Shown: positions 27,235 to 36,480, counted from the stretch's first letter. The stretch: DNA of 64,000 bases from Citrobacter sp. R56 (GCF_016811995.1 NZ_CP069159.1:2356001-2420000), one strand, 5' to 3'. A program made the numbers and translations. Notes: generated from the letters alone by a model not told the origin.

Positions 27235-28917
27235 TTAGAACTTGACCCTGGAGGTTAGCCACAGGGTCTCACGATCACTAAGTAAGCTCGTCAGGCCAGC
27301 ATACGAGGAGATCGTCCCGCTTGGTGTCGTCACGAATGGGCCGAAGAAATCGGTGTATTTCAATTCAATCTGATACCTGGACTGCACCATCGCGCTAAGA
27401 CCAATAGAATAATTGCCCGTGTGCGCATTGCCCCCTAGTGGGACGGCAGATTCGCCTTTGAGGCCGACTGCATATGTCAATGGCATTGCCAGGTCAATCC
27501 CAGGGAACACCTGGTCCCAGGTTGGCATAAAGTTCAGGTTCAAACTAAAGAAATCACGAGTAGACTTATCGATGCCGGTGTACGCAGGATTACCACGATA
27601 TTGCGCATATCCCTCGGTCACCGATAGTAAGCGGTCCCAAGCCAGTTCGGCCACTACCGTAGCGCTATCGAAGAAAGGCGTTTTTCCGATTCCATTCACA
27701 CCGTTCAACACGGTATGAAAGGTGTTGCCAACCGCCCCACCGGTTTGACCATCCTTTGGCATCGCGCCGATGAAACCAGGCGTGCCTGCTTTAACTGGCG
27801 ACACCGTGAGGACTTGCTGGCTATTCAGAGGCATGTTTCGGCGGTAGCTCAAATCCAGACCGACTTTCACTCCGGCAATGTCTTTGGACAGGCTAAAGCC
27901 GTAGATGTCAATATCGCTCGCATAGGTAATGGAGTATTGATTGGTTTTCTGGTTGAACACTACCGTATCCGGCAACTGATCTGCGGTGCGGCGGAAGAAC
28001 AGCCCCATCGTACCTCCGAACCAATCAGGGCTCCACTTCACATTCAAACCAAAGTCTCCGACCTTATTTGGTGTTACATCATCGCCATGCGTAGCGAGCT
28101 TACCGTTGGGCAGATATACTGTTTCACCGCCGTCTAACGCAAGGTCATACATGCCCATGTACGAACCGGACTCAGGAAAGCGTGCGTGCTGCCAGTCAAG
28201 GAAATATTCTGCGCCGAACGACCAGGTGGAGGAGACCACGTAATCAGCAGTCACCTGGTTACGTGGGAGAAATATTTCAGTACGCTCGCTGAGTGGTGAA
28301 CCAAACATCATTCCGAGATCAATCGGAAACTGGCCGTAGTTGATTCCATGCAGCGGAGCAAACAAGCTATTCCCCCATGACTGCAGGCTTTTACCCACAC
28401 TGATGTTGAGTTTCTGCTGGCCGAACTCGAAAGTATGATAGGCGTAAGCTTCCAGCAACTGGCCAGATGGGCCTTCCGCAAAGCGTTTAGTGTACGGGCT
28501 GAGAGCGCCGGCAGTCGGCTTACCGTCCACCAAAGTGTTCGGAGTATTATTATTACTCTCTGGATTGCTGTAGGCCGGGTCGTACCAGGCCGAACCGCTG
28601 ACGCGAAACCCCATCTTCTTTTGGTAATCCAACTGGAGTTCGCTTAATAGATTAAGGCGCTCGGTAACCATAGCACCCTTGCCGAAGTTTAGATCTCCAT
28701 CGTTGCTGTTGGGGCTGTGCGTGATAGCCTGATCTTGCCCACCTATTCGCTTACCCAAATTGAGCCTTACGGTGTTGTTCCAGTGGACGTTCAGATCCGG
28801 GTTGTCGATATTGAAGTCGAATGCCAGTGCAGACACCGAGAACAGAGCCGTCGCCACGGCGATGGTCAATTCAGGCAGATACTTCTTGAAGTGCAAAGTG
28901 TCGTTTTTCTCTTGCAT
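27235..28917 (-). CDS. DUF1302 outer-membrane porin-like protein
   Basis: 560 residues with a signal-like hydrophobic N-terminus (ELTIAVATALFSVSALAFDF), repeated amphipathic strands and a C-terminal phenylalanine (SRVKF), as expected for a beta-barrel. The start WNNTVRLNLGKRI and the GNSLFAPLHGINYGQFPIDL region are typical of DUF1302 proteins, which in Pseudomonas and Burkholderia accompany steroid, terpenoid or aromatic degradation. No catabolic enzyme is adjacent here. The reading frame is intact, next to remains of an AraC regulator. Confidence 0.75.
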   Translation of the reverse strand: MQEKNDTLHFKKYLPELTIAVATALFSVSALAFDFNIDNPDLNVHWNNTVRLNLGKRIGGQDQAITHSPNSNDGDLNFGKGAMVTERLNLLSELQLDYQKKMGFRVSGSAWYDPAYSNPESNNNTPNTLVDGKPTAGALSPYTKRFAEGPSGQLLEAYAYHTFEFGQQKLNISVGKSLQSWGNSLFAPLHGINYGQFPIDLGMMFGSPLSERTEIFLPRNQVTADYVVSSTWSFGAEYFLDWQHARFPESGSYMGMYDLALDGGETVYLPNGKLATHGDDVTPNKVGDFGLNVKWSPDWFGGTMGLFFRRTADQLPDTVVFNQKTNQYSITYASDIDIYGFSLSKDIAGVKVGLDLSYRRNMPLNSQQVLTVSPVKAGTPGFIGAMPKDGQTGGAVGNTFHTVLNGVNGIGKTPFFDSATVVAELAWDRLLSVTEGYAQYRGNPAYTGIDKSTRDFFSLNLNFMPTWDQVFPGIDLAMPLTYAVGLKGESAVPLGGNAHTGNYSIGLSAMVQSRYQIELKYTDFFGPFVTTPSGTISSYAGLTSLLSDRETLWLTSRVKF

Positions 28918-29091
28918 GGTTTTTCTCCTGCCTGAATGTAGCTAATCGCATTTGAAATCCCGCAAAATCGCATTTACCCTGTCCGGATTGCATTCCATTG
29001 CTCTGGCGTCACAATAACTGCATGCCCATCACAAGCATTCTGTCTCGCACCTCTGCAATTTTGGCGATTGGTAATTGACATTCTCCCCGGC
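28918..29091. other. Intergenic stretch upstream of the DUF1302 gene
   Basis: It contains the promoter region of the DUF1302 gene and merges with decayed sequence. No conserved regulatory site was recognised. Confidence 0.3.
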
Positions 29092-29187
29092 CTAAAAAAG
29101 CCCGCCCCAGCGAAACCTCACTCTGATTCCCGCCCCCGTATACTCCCGTCGCCAGGCAGCCAGCGACATGCCGTACTGGTTGATGAA
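29092..29187 (-). pseudogene. 3' remnant of an AraC-family regulator
   Basis: In one minus-strand frame the codons read FINQYGMSLAAWRREYTG, the pattern that closes the second AraC helix-turn-helix (YGMSPxxWRR), before a stop at 29092. It is directly joined to the terminal repeat of the IS6 remnant. An AraC-like N-terminus is found on the other side of that remnant. Confidence 0.45.
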
Positions 29188-29191
29188 CCAG

Positions 29192-29448
29192 CAGCATTGT
29201 TGCAAATTTTACAATGAGGTAGAGCTATGTGTGATTGAAAGCCTTATATTTCAAAGACTCTGCTTACCAGACATCTCACCCAGGGGATTACCATAAGAAA
29301 ACGGCGAGGTCTGGCCTCTGCATAGTGCACGCATCACCTCAATACCTTTGATTGTGCCGTAAGCTCTCTTCGTGGACTTGAATCCCAGCGTGACGCCGAT
29401 TATCCGTTTCACTTTGCCATGATCGCATTTTATGAAGTTATTACGGTA
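29192..29448 (-). mobile_element. IS6-family insertion sequence remnant (transposase 3' end)
   Basis: The minus frame 29251-29448 encodes NNFIKCDHGKVKRIIG, GFKSTKRAYGTIKGIEVMRA and YGNPLGEM, the C-terminal block of IS6/IS26-type DDE transposases with its final acidic-region DHGK motif. About 45 bases further is CATTGTTGCAAAT (29195-29207), which matches the IS6 terminal repeat core TGTTGCAAA. The upstream two-thirds of the transposase and the other end are missing, so it is inactive. Confidence 0.7.
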
Positions 29449-29550
29449 CAAACTGGGCATCCCATAGCCAGGCGGGCAGGCAATTCGGCTGAGCGAGTAG
29501 CGCAGGTTCTCCATGTAGCGCAAAACCCGTTCGAGGTGCACTTCGTTGAT

Positions 29551-29601
29551 CAGGTAGCGGGCCTCCTCCAGGTAGTTGGTCAGAGCCGCAATACGAACCA
29601 T
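29551..29601 (-). pseudogene. 5' remnant of an AraC-family regulator
   Basis: The residues MVRIAALTNYLEEARYL match the N-terminus of AraC regulators of the OruR/ArgR-like type common in Pseudomonas (xVRxAALTNYLExAR). The frame then continues into sequence with no AraC similarity and into the IS6 remnant. With the 3' remnant at 29092 it suggests one regulator gene broken by insertion and deletion. Confidence 0.4.
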
Positions 29602-30002
29602 TGGGGTCATGCCGATCGCCTTCTTGTTCTTGTGGCTGCATCGCACCGGGGGTTCTGTCACGAAATGACAGCTGCCGAACCTCATCAGAGCGAGTTTGGT
29701 TTGTTCGATGACGATAGATTTTATCGGAAGATTCAGTAAAGCGCGTACGCACTTTTATATGTCACCAAGAGGTGTTGGATGCCGCCGAGAGGCTCTAGCC
29801 CGCGTGGTGCGCGGGATCTGGCTGCGGAACCACATGTCGGATGACGTTTGCACTGTCATCAGTTGAAAAGTTCTTGACGTTCAATGTGTAGTTGTAAGTA
29901 TTCCTGAAATCCGCGCCATTCACTTTTAGAGATCTTCCGACATACTGATTATGCCCCCTGGTTAGGGTTTAGCTGTCATCAATGTTCATCATCTCCATAT
30001 AG
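29602..30002. other. Decayed non-coding stretch of the island
   Basis: About 400 bases between the AraC/IS6 remains and the MocR gene. Open frames here have implausible composition and no recognisable protein. No repeat, RNA gene or terminal repeat was found. Confidence 0.4.
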
Positions 30003-31355
30003 CTAACGGCACTGTTCTAATTCAATGGCATCACGGATCTTTTCCAGAGCCTGGCGCAAATTAGGAATGATCACCGAGCCAAGTGCGATTCTTATAGCCT
30101 GAGGCGTCGTGGACGAGGTACAGAAAGGGTCGGCCGCAGAAACCGAAATATTGCTGTTCATCAGATCTTTTACGACCCGATCCGCGCGTGATTCGTCCGG
30201 AAGAGGAAGCCAGGCAAAGTACGACACCGGATGTGTTATACAAGGGATATGACCTAAGGTTTCCCTCAGCACAGATTGCCGCTGGCGTGCGTCACGTCTT
30301 TTGAGTTTTTCGAAACGAGCCACTGTTCCATCCTGAATCCAGTTACATACCAGGGTAGTCATTACTGAAGGCGTATTCCAGGTTGTCGCGCGAACCGCCC
30401 TCTCCAGAGCAGGCTTGTATACTTCGGGGCAGATAACCGCACCCACTCTAAGGCCTGTCGCCACATTCTTCGAAAAACCCGTGACATACACGGTACGCTC
30501 AGGGGCAAAAAACGCAATCGGTGGTGGTGTCCTGCTTATCAGATACGCGTAGGCCGCATCCTCAATAATGATCAGGTCGTGGGTGCGGGCTATTTTGACC
30601 AGTTCTGTGCGTTGGTTTTGAGTAAGCACCCAACCCAGGGGGTTATGCAGAGTCGGCATAGTATAAACCGCCCGTACATGTCGTTTCTGGCAAAGCTGCC
30701 TTAGGGCGGTCAGATCTGGGCCATTGGCATGATAGGGTATAGCGAGAAGCTCAAGATGGTACAGTTCGGCCAGCGCTTTAAATCCCGGATAGGTGAGTGC
30801 ATCCACTGCCACAACATCTCCTGGTCTTAACAGCCCCATTACCGTCACGGTCAGACCATGCTGCGCGCCATTAACGATGACTACATTGTCTGCTGTGGGC
30901 TGAAACCCGTGGCATGAAAGATGACCTACGATAATCTCGCGTTCAGACAGCCTGCCTGCATGAGGTTGATAGCGCAGATGCGATTCAAGATCGCCGACCG
31001 CAGATACCTGTCTGAGCGCGTCACGCAACAGCTCCCCCTGGCCGGGTAAAGACGGATAGTTGAAGTTGAGGTCAAGAACGTCCGTCGCCACAGCATGTTG
31101 ATCAACGCCGTGGCCATATGGCAGTGAAATTTCTCTAACAAACGTTCCTCGACCAGTTTCCCCGCTGACCAGACCCATTGCTTCCAGTTCGCTATATACC
31201 CTCGTTGCCGTAGCCAGGGAGATGTGTTCCTGCGCCGAGAGTTCCCTGTGCGTCATCAAACGGGTACCGCCCGAAATATCCCCGTTTCGAATCATATTCG
31301 CAAATCTATCCACAATGGCTTTATAACGTGCTTTCACCAAATGTATCCATGACAA
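30003..31355 (-). CDS. MocR-type regulator (GntR helix-turn-helix fused to aminotransferase)
   Basis: 450 residues. A GntR winged helix occupies about residues 8-75 (RELSAQEHISLATATRVYSELEAMGLVSGETGRGTFV). A fold-type I aminotransferase domain follows, with DNPLG-like LHNPLGWVL, IIEDAAYAYL and the PLP lysine in VTGFSKNVATGLRVG (about residue 298). Such proteins sense PLP or amino compounds. It is divergent from a transporter gene 86 bases away, so it probably regulates that gene and itself. Confidence 0.87.
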   Translation of the reverse strand: MSWIHLVKARYKAIVDRFANMIRNGDISGGTRLMTHRELSAQEHISLATATRVYSELEAMGLVSGETGRGTFVREISLPYGHGVDQHAVATDVLDLNFNYPSLPGQGELLRDALRQVSAVGDLESHLRYQPHAGRLSEREIIVGHLSCHGFQPTADNVVIVNGAQHGLTVTVMGLLRPGDVVAVDALTYPGFKALAELYHLELLAIPYHANGPDLTALRQLCQKRHVRAVYTMPTLHNPLGWVLTQNQRTELVKIARTHDLIIIEDAAYAYLISRTPPPIAFFAPERTVYVTGFSKNVATGLRVGAVICPEVYKPALERAVRATTWNTPSVMTTLVCNWIQDGTVARFEKLKRRDARQRQSVLRETLGHIPCITHPVSYFAWLPLPDESRADRVVKDLMNSNISVSAADPFCTSSTTPQAIRIALGSVIIPNLRQALEKIRDAIELEQCR

Positions 31356-31441
31356 TTATTTGATTGTATCAGATTGGCGAGATTACCATCCGCCTCACGA
31401 ACGCTCAAGAATGTGGGCAAAATGTATAAAGTGAGGAAACT

Positions 31442-32326
31442 ATGGTTAATTCAGTGATACATAAAACGGGTTCGGTTTCGGGCTGGCTAAATGGTTTGCT
31501 GGGCGTTGTGATTTTCAGTGGTTCGCTGCCGGCCACGCGTGTTGCCGTACTTAATTTCGACCCACTATTTCTTACGTTCCTGCGAGCATCCATTGCCGGC
31601 ATGCTGGCAATAATGCTGATTTTCGGTTTACGAGAAAGACGCCCACATGCCTCGCAAATTGCGCCGCTGCTCATTGTGTCACTCACCGTTGTCATTGGAT
31701 TCCCTCTACTGACCGCGATGGCACTGAAACATGTAACCTCAGCGCATTCCATTGTATTTTTAGGGCTTCTGCCTCTTATGACCGCTATCTTTGGGGTTTT
31801 GCGTGGTGGTGAGCGTCCCAGACCGGCATTCTGGATCTTCTCGGTCATCGGCAGCCTGCTCGTTATTGGCTTTGCACTCTCAAAGAACGCGTCTGGCTCA
31901 GTGACGGATGATCTTCTGATGCTTGCTGCCGTAGTTGCCTGCGGTCTGGGGTACGCTGAAGGCGCAAAACTGACTCGCGTTCTGGGGGGATGGCAGGTTA
32001 TCAGTTGGGCATTGATTCTTTCGCTGCCTTTTATGCTGACGGCATCCCTTTTTACGATACCTGATACCTTCAGTGGCATAGGCACTTCAGCCTGGATTGC
32101 GTTGGGATATGTCTCTCTTTTCAGTATGTTGATAGGTTTTATTTTCTGGTACAAAGGGCTGGCGATTGGTGGTATTGCTGCTGTCGGTCAACTACAGCTT
32201 CTACAGCCCTTCTTTGGTCTTGGTCTGTCAGCCACCCTCCTTAATGAAACCGTCAGTCCTCTTATGCTATTCATAACGCTGGGTGTCATTCTGTGCGTTA
32301 TCGCTTCCCGTCAATTTGCCCGATAA
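31442..32326 (+). CDS. EamA-family (DMT) metabolite transporter
   Basis: 294 residues with ten membrane segments in two EamA repeats (LGVVIFSGSLPATRVAVLNFDP; the second ends in GVILCVIASRQFAR). Relatives export amino acids or other small metabolites. Its divergent MocR neighbour is a common pairing in proteobacteria. The substrate is not evident. It lies inside the island and ends just before the dcp terminator. Confidence 0.85.
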   Translation: MVNSVIHKTGSVSGWLNGLLGVVIFSGSLPATRVAVLNFDPLFLTFLRASIAGMLAIMLIFGLRERRPHASQIAPLLIVSLTVVIGFPLLTAMALKHVTSAHSIVFLGLLPLMTAIFGVLRGGERPRPAFWIFSVIGSLLVIGFALSKNASGSVTDDLLMLAAVVACGLGYAEGAKLTRVLGGWQVISWALILSLPFMLTASLFTIPDTFSGIGTSAWIALGYVSLFSMLIGFIFWYKGLAIGGIAAVGQLQLLQPFFGLGLSATLLNETVSPLMLFITLGVILCVIASRQFAR

Positions 32327-32345
32327 CGAACGTCATGATGGAAAA

Positions 32346-32369
32346 CCGGGCATCGCACCCGGCTCTTTT
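32346..32369. terminator. Bidirectional terminator between island transporter and dcp
   Basis: CCGGG (32346-32350) pairs with CCCGG (32358-32362), with TTTTT on the plus side and a T-rich sequence on the minus side. It serves the transporter gene and the convergent dcp. Confidence 0.75.
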
Positions 32370-32386
32370 TCAGGCAATAAAATGCC

Positions 32387-34432
32387 TTATCCGTTTAACC
32401 CACGGTTCAACAACATCGGTTCGATTCGCGGATCGTGGCCGCACCACTGGCGATAAAGTTGAGCTAAATCAGTGCTATTGCCCCGTGACAAAATCACCTC
32501 CCGGAAGCGCTGGCCATTTTCACGCGTTAATCCGCCATGCTCGACAAACCACTGATAGCCATCATCTGCCAGCATTTGCGTCCACAGATAGGCGTAATAC
32601 CCTGCCGCATAACCGCCGCCAAAAATATGGGCGAAATAACTGCTGCGGTATCGCGGCGGGACGGCGTGAAGATCTATCTCCTCCGCCGCTAACGCCTGCG
32701 GTTCAAAACTGTCCACGCCGGGTACAGAGTCGTCCGCCGACAAGGTATGCCAGCGCATATCCAGTAAAGCGGCGCTCAGTAACTCTGTCATGTCATAGCC
32801 TTTGTTGAACAGGCTCGCCTTGCGCATTTTGTCTTGCAGCGCATCAGGCATTTTTTCCCCCGTTTCAACATGCCGGGCGTAACGCGCAAAAACAGCAGGA
32901 TGGCTCGCCCAGTGTTCGTTGATCTGCGACGGGAACTCAACAAAGTCACGTGGCGTATTGGTCCCGGAAAGCGTCGCGTAACGCTGGGTCGCAAATAGCC
33001 CATGCAACGTATGTCCGAACTCATGGAACAGCGTGATCACATCATCCCAGAGCAATAACGCCGGTTGTCCTGCGGACGGTTTTTGGTAGTTACAGACATT
33101 GTAAATGACCGGTCTGGTTTCGTTGAGCGTGGACTGTTCGACGAAGTTACCCATCCAGGCGCCGCCGCTTTTTGACTCACGCGCGAAGAAATCACCGTAA
33201 AATAACGCCAGTCCGACGCCGTCACTGTCGAATATTTCCCAGACGCGAACATCAGGGTGGTAAACCGGGATATCAAAACGCTCAATAAATTTGATGCCAA
33301 ACAGCTGGTTTGCCGCCCAGAAAACGCCTTCGTTCAGAACCGTGTCTAAAGCGAAGTACGGCCTGAGCTGCGTTTCATCCAGCGCGAATTTCTCGCGCCG
33401 TACCTGCTCGGCATAGAACGCCCAGTCCCACGGTTGCACCGTGAATCCACCCTGCTGTTGATCAATGATTTTCTGGATCTCAGCCTGTTCATCAAGCGCA
33501 CGCTGACGCGCAGCGGGAACAATAGCCCGCATAAACGCCAGTGCGGCCTCGGGCGTTTTCGCCATCTGATCGGCAATTTTCCACGCCGCATAATGGGCAA
33601 AGCCCAGTAGTTTTGCCTGCTGAGTACGAATTTCCACCAGACGCAACACAATGGCGCGCGTGTCATTGGCATCATTTTTTTCTGCCCGGTGCCATGCCGC
33701 CTTGAAGAGATTTTCCCGCGTCTGTCGGTCGCACAGCGCGGCGAGCGCCGGTTGTTGCGTGGTGTTAAGCAACGGAATTAACCAACGCGCCGAAAGCCCT
33801 TTCTCTGTGGCGGCTTGTGCGGCGAGGGCAATCTCTTCGGCACTTAAACCTTCCAGCGAGTGAGCCGCATCCACCACCAGTCCACCCGATTTGTTCGCCG
33901 CCAGCAATCGCTGGTTAAACTGACTGGTTAGCGTCGCTGACTCGGTGTTCAGCCGTTTCAGTTTGTCCTTATCGGCATCACTAAGTTGCGCCCCGGACAG
34001 GACGAAGCGCTGATGAATCACCTCCACCAGCCGTAAGGATTCTGCATCCAGTTTCAGCGTTTGACGCTGCTGCCAGACGGCGTCCACGCGCGCAAACAGG
34101 GCGCTATTGAGATAGATATCATTCGCCAGCGCGGCGAGTTCGCCGGAAAACGCCTCATCAAGACGCTGCAATTCATCGTTGGTATGCGCCGCCGTCATGG
34201 CGAAAAATACGCTGGTGACGCGCGTCAGTAACACTCCGCTTTGCTCCAGCGCTATGCAGGTATTGGAAAAATCCGCAGCCTCGGGGTTGCGTACAATCGC
34301 ATCGATTTCTGCGCGTTTTTGCCGCATTCCTTCATCAAAGGCGGGACGGTAATGGCGGTCTTCAATCAGATCAAAACGCGGGGCCTGATACGGCAACACA
34401 CTGTTACTTAAGAATGGATTTGTTAACGACAT
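32387..34432 (-). CDS. dcp: Peptidyl-dipeptidase Dcp
   Basis: 681 residues, the E. coli length. The M3 zinc site is intact: LFHEFGHTLHGLFA (HExxH, about residue 470) with the distant glutamate in DFVEFPSQINEHW. It removes C-terminal dipeptides in the cytoplasm or periplasm. The 3' end carries the 128-base segment duplicated at 27041. It is divergent from ydfG. Confidence 0.96.
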   Translation of the reverse strand: MSLTNPFLSNSVLPYQAPRFDLIEDRHYRPAFDEGMRQKRAEIDAIVRNPEAADFSNTCIALEQSGVLLTRVTSVFFAMTAAHTNDELQRLDEAFSGELAALANDIYLNSALFARVDAVWQQRQTLKLDAESLRLVEVIHQRFVLSGAQLSDADKDKLKRLNTESATLTSQFNQRLLAANKSGGLVVDAAHSLEGLSAEEIALAAQAATEKGLSARWLIPLLNTTQQPALAALCDRQTRENLFKAAWHRAEKNDANDTRAIVLRLVEIRTQQAKLLGFAHYAAWKIADQMAKTPEAALAFMRAIVPAARQRALDEQAEIQKIIDQQQGGFTVQPWDWAFYAEQVRREKFALDETQLRPYFALDTVLNEGVFWAANQLFGIKFIERFDIPVYHPDVRVWEIFDSDGVGLALFYGDFFARESKSGGAWMGNFVEQSTLNETRPVIYNVCNYQKPSAGQPALLLWDDVITLFHEFGHTLHGLFATQRYATLSGTNTPRDFVEFPSQINEHWASHPAVFARYARHVETGEKMPDALQDKMRKASLFNKGYDMTELLSAALLDMRWHTLSADDSVPGVDSFEPQALAAEEIDLHAVPPRYRSSYFAHIFGGGYAAGYYAYLWTQMLADDGYQWFVEHGGLTRENGQRFREVILSRGNSTDLAQLYRQWCGHDPRIEPMLLNRGLNG
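32508..32635 (-). repeat. Direct repeat of dcp sequence, right copy (inside dcp)
   Basis: Equal to 27041-27168 with one substitution. This copy lies within the complete gene; it encodes AHIFGGGYAAGYYAY through GQR. Confidence 0.93.
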
Positions 34433-34569
34433 CTTTCACTCCCGAAAACGATTTCTTGAATAGAGTAGGCCTCCCTGGAAATGACCGCAATCTCGTTAAC
34501 CAGGATTACCCCCTAACAGATATCGCGTGCTATGGTAGTACAACACAAAAAGCGTTGAGGAACAGTGAG

Positions 34570-35316
34570 ATGATCGTTTTAGTTACCGGTGCAACGGCAG
34601 GCTTTGGTGAGTGCATTACACGTCGTTTTATTGCGAATGGTCATAAAGTGATTGCCACAGGCCGCCGCCAGGAACGCCTTCAGGAGTTAAAAGATGAGCT
34701 GGGAGAGAACCTGCTAACGGCACAACTGGATGTGCGCAATCGCGCAGCCATTGAACAAATGCTGGCCTCGCTCCCTGCCAACTGGCGCAACATAGATATT
34801 CTGGTCAACAACGCCGGGCTGGCTCTCGGGCTTGAACCTGCGCATAAAGCCAACGTTGACGACTGGGAAACCATGATCGATACCAACAATAAGGGCCTGA
34901 TTTATATGACTCGCGCCGTGCTGCCGGGCATGGTTGAGCGTAATCATGGCCATATCATCAACATTGGCTCCACGGCGGGCAACTGGCCGTACGCGGGTGG
35001 CAATGTCTACGGTGCCACCAAGGCGTTTGTTCGTCAGTTCAGCCTAAATTTGCGCACCGATTTACACGGTACCGCGGTTCGCGTCACGGATATTGAACCG
35101 GGGCTGGTCGGTGGAACCGAGTTCTCAAACGTTCGCTTCAAAGGTGACGATGCGAAAGCAGGCAAAGCCTATGAAAACACAACGGCATTAACGCCAGAAG
35201 ATGTGACCGAAGCGGTATGGTGGGTGGCCACATTACCCGCTCACGTGAATATCAATACCCTGGAAATGATGCCCGTAACACAATCCTTTGCCGGACTGAG
35301 CGTTCATCGAAACTAA
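34570..35316 (+). CDS. ydfG: NADP-dependent 3-hydroxy acid dehydrogenase YdfG
   Basis: The start at 34570 gives 248 residues as in E. coli. It is a short-chain dehydrogenase with TGATAGFG at the N-terminus, NNAG near residue 80 and the catalytic YGATKAF (Tyr about residue 147). It acts on L-allo-threonine, serine and 3-hydroxy acids and can reduce malonic semialdehyde. The longer frame from 34414 overlaps the dcp start and is rejected. Confidence 0.95.
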   Translation: MIVLVTGATAGFGECITRRFIANGHKVIATGRRQERLQELKDELGENLLTAQLDVRNRAAIEQMLASLPANWRNIDILVNNAGLALGLEPAHKANVDDWETMIDTNNKGLIYMTRAVLPGMVERNHGHIINIGSTAGNWPYAGGNVYGATKAFVRQFSLNLRTDLHGTAVRVTDIEPGLVGGTEFSNVRFKGDDAKAGKAYENTTALTPEDVTEAVWWVATLPAHVNINTLEMMPVTQSFAGLSVHRN

Positions 35317-35322
35317 TTACGT

Positions 35323-35343
35323 TACCCGGCCTCTGGCCGGGTA
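35323..35343 (+). terminator. Hairpin after ydfG
   Basis: A perfect stem TACCCGGCC (35323-35331) and GGCCGGGTA (35335-35343) with a three-base loop. It lacks a T run, so it may only pause or protect the mRNA end. Confidence 0.5.
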
Positions 35344-35402
35344 TAGCCCACGGCAAATAAATGGTAGAATAACCGGGTTAACTCTCTAAAAAGTAAGAGC
35401 AC

Positions 35403-36089
35403 ATGACCGTCGAAACGCAACTCAACCCTACACAGCCGGTAAATCAGCAAATATACCGTATTCTTCGTCGTGACATCGTGCATTGCCTGATTGCACCTGG
35501 CACACCGCTTTCTGAAAAAGAAGTTTCTGTACGCTTTAATGTTTCGCGCCAGCCCGTGCGAGAAGCGTTTATCAAGCTGGCGGAAAATGGACTGATCCAG
35601 ATCCGTCCACAGCGCGGTAGCTATGTGAACAAAATTTCGTTGTCGCAGGTGCAGAATGGGTGTTTTGTCCGTCAGGCGATAGAGTGTGCGGTTGCTCGTC
35701 GCGCTGCATCAATGATGACAGACAGCCAGTGTTATCAGTTGGAACAGAACCTGCACCAGCAGCGTATTGCGATTGACCGTAAACAGCTTAATGACTTCTT
35801 CCAGCTTGATGATGAGTTTCACCAGAAACTGGCGACCATCGCCGATTGCCAACTGGCCTGGGACACCATTGAGAATATTAAAGCGACCATTGACCGTGTG
35901 CGCTATATGAGCCTGGATCACGTGTCGCCGCCTGAGATGCTGCTCAGACAACATCACGATATTTTTGCTGCGCTCGAGAAGCATGACGCTGATGCCGTTG
36001 AACGTGCGATGACCGTCCACCTGCAGGAAATCGGTGAATCCGTACAGCTTATTCGCCAGGAAAACAGCGACTGGTTTAGCGAAGAATAA
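35403..36089 (+). CDS. rspR: GntR-family regulator RspR (YdfH)
   Basis: 228 residues with an N-terminal GntR winged helix ([40 protein letters not shown]) and a C-terminal all-helical FCD domain with metal-binding pattern ([17 protein letters not shown]). In E. coli it represses rspAB. Here the expected target is the rspA-uxaC-transporter-ydfI group to the right. A hairpin with stem CTCACCCC/GGGGTGAG at 36098-36117 follows. Confidence 0.92.
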   Translation: MTVETQLNPTQPVNQQIYRILRRDIVHCLIAPGTPLSEKEVSVRFNVSRQPVREAFIKLAENGLIQIRPQRGSYVNKISLSQVQNGCFVRQAIECAVARRAASMMTDSQCYQLEQNLHQQRIAIDRKQLNDFFQLDDEFHQKLATIADCQLAWDTIENIKATIDRVRYMSLDHVSPPEMLLRQHHDIFAALEKHDADAVERAMTVHLQEIGESVQLIRQENSDWFSEE

Positions 36090-36166
36090 TTTTCCCCCTC
36101 ACCCCTCATGGGGTGAGTTCTCTCTCGTTTTTCTCCCTGCACATTCTTACCCAAAAAGCCGTGAGC

Positions 36167-36180
36167 TTGATCAAAAACAA
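36167..36180. promoter_or_regulatory. Candidate FNR site upstream of ydfZ
   Basis: TTGAT-CAAA-AACAA matches the FNR consensus TTGATNNNNATCAA in nine of ten defined positions. E. coli ydfZ is reported to be anaerobically induced, so the site fits. It lies 97 bases before the ORF. Confidence 0.6.
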
Positions 36181-36276
36181 AAAAAATCCTTCGCAAGAGG
36201 CGTATTTATATGACGCCCGTTACGTGGGACTAAAAGCCCGCGGGCTTTGACGGTAAGTTAGAAAGGAGAAAACACC

Positions 36277-36480
36277 ATGATGACATACGATCGTAACCGT
36301 AACGCAATCACCACTGGCAGTCGGGTCATGATTAGCGGCACAGGACATACGGGGAAAATTACCTCAATTGACACCGATGGCCTTGATGCAGCACAGATCC
36401 GTCGCGGGAAAACCGTGCAAGTTGAAGGTTGTGAGGGTAAGTTTGCGCCCATCGAACTGATTCGTCTCGGCATGAACTAA
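36277..36480 (+). CDS. ydfZ: Selenium-associated protein YdfZ
   Basis: 67 residues, almost the E. coli protein, with [26 protein letters not shown] and the conserved single cysteine in [17 protein letters not shown]. YdfZ was described as a labile selenium carrier. AGAAAGGAG precedes the start. The next hairpin (ATGCCGCC/GGCGGCAT, 36489-36507) probably ends the transcript. Confidence 0.92.
   Translation: MMTYDRNRNAITTGSRVMISGTGHTGKITSIDTDGLDAAQIRRGKTVQVEGCEGKFAPIELIRLGMN

Noticed and set aside
29441..29752. 103-codon minus-strand ORF in the island
   Set aside because: It overlaps the AraC-like N-terminal remnant in another frame and has random-looking composition.
31405..32154. 249-codon minus-strand ORF opposite the EamA transporter
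   Set aside because: Antisense to a ten-helix transporter; serine- and proline-rich translation without domains. The plus-strand frame is the real gene.
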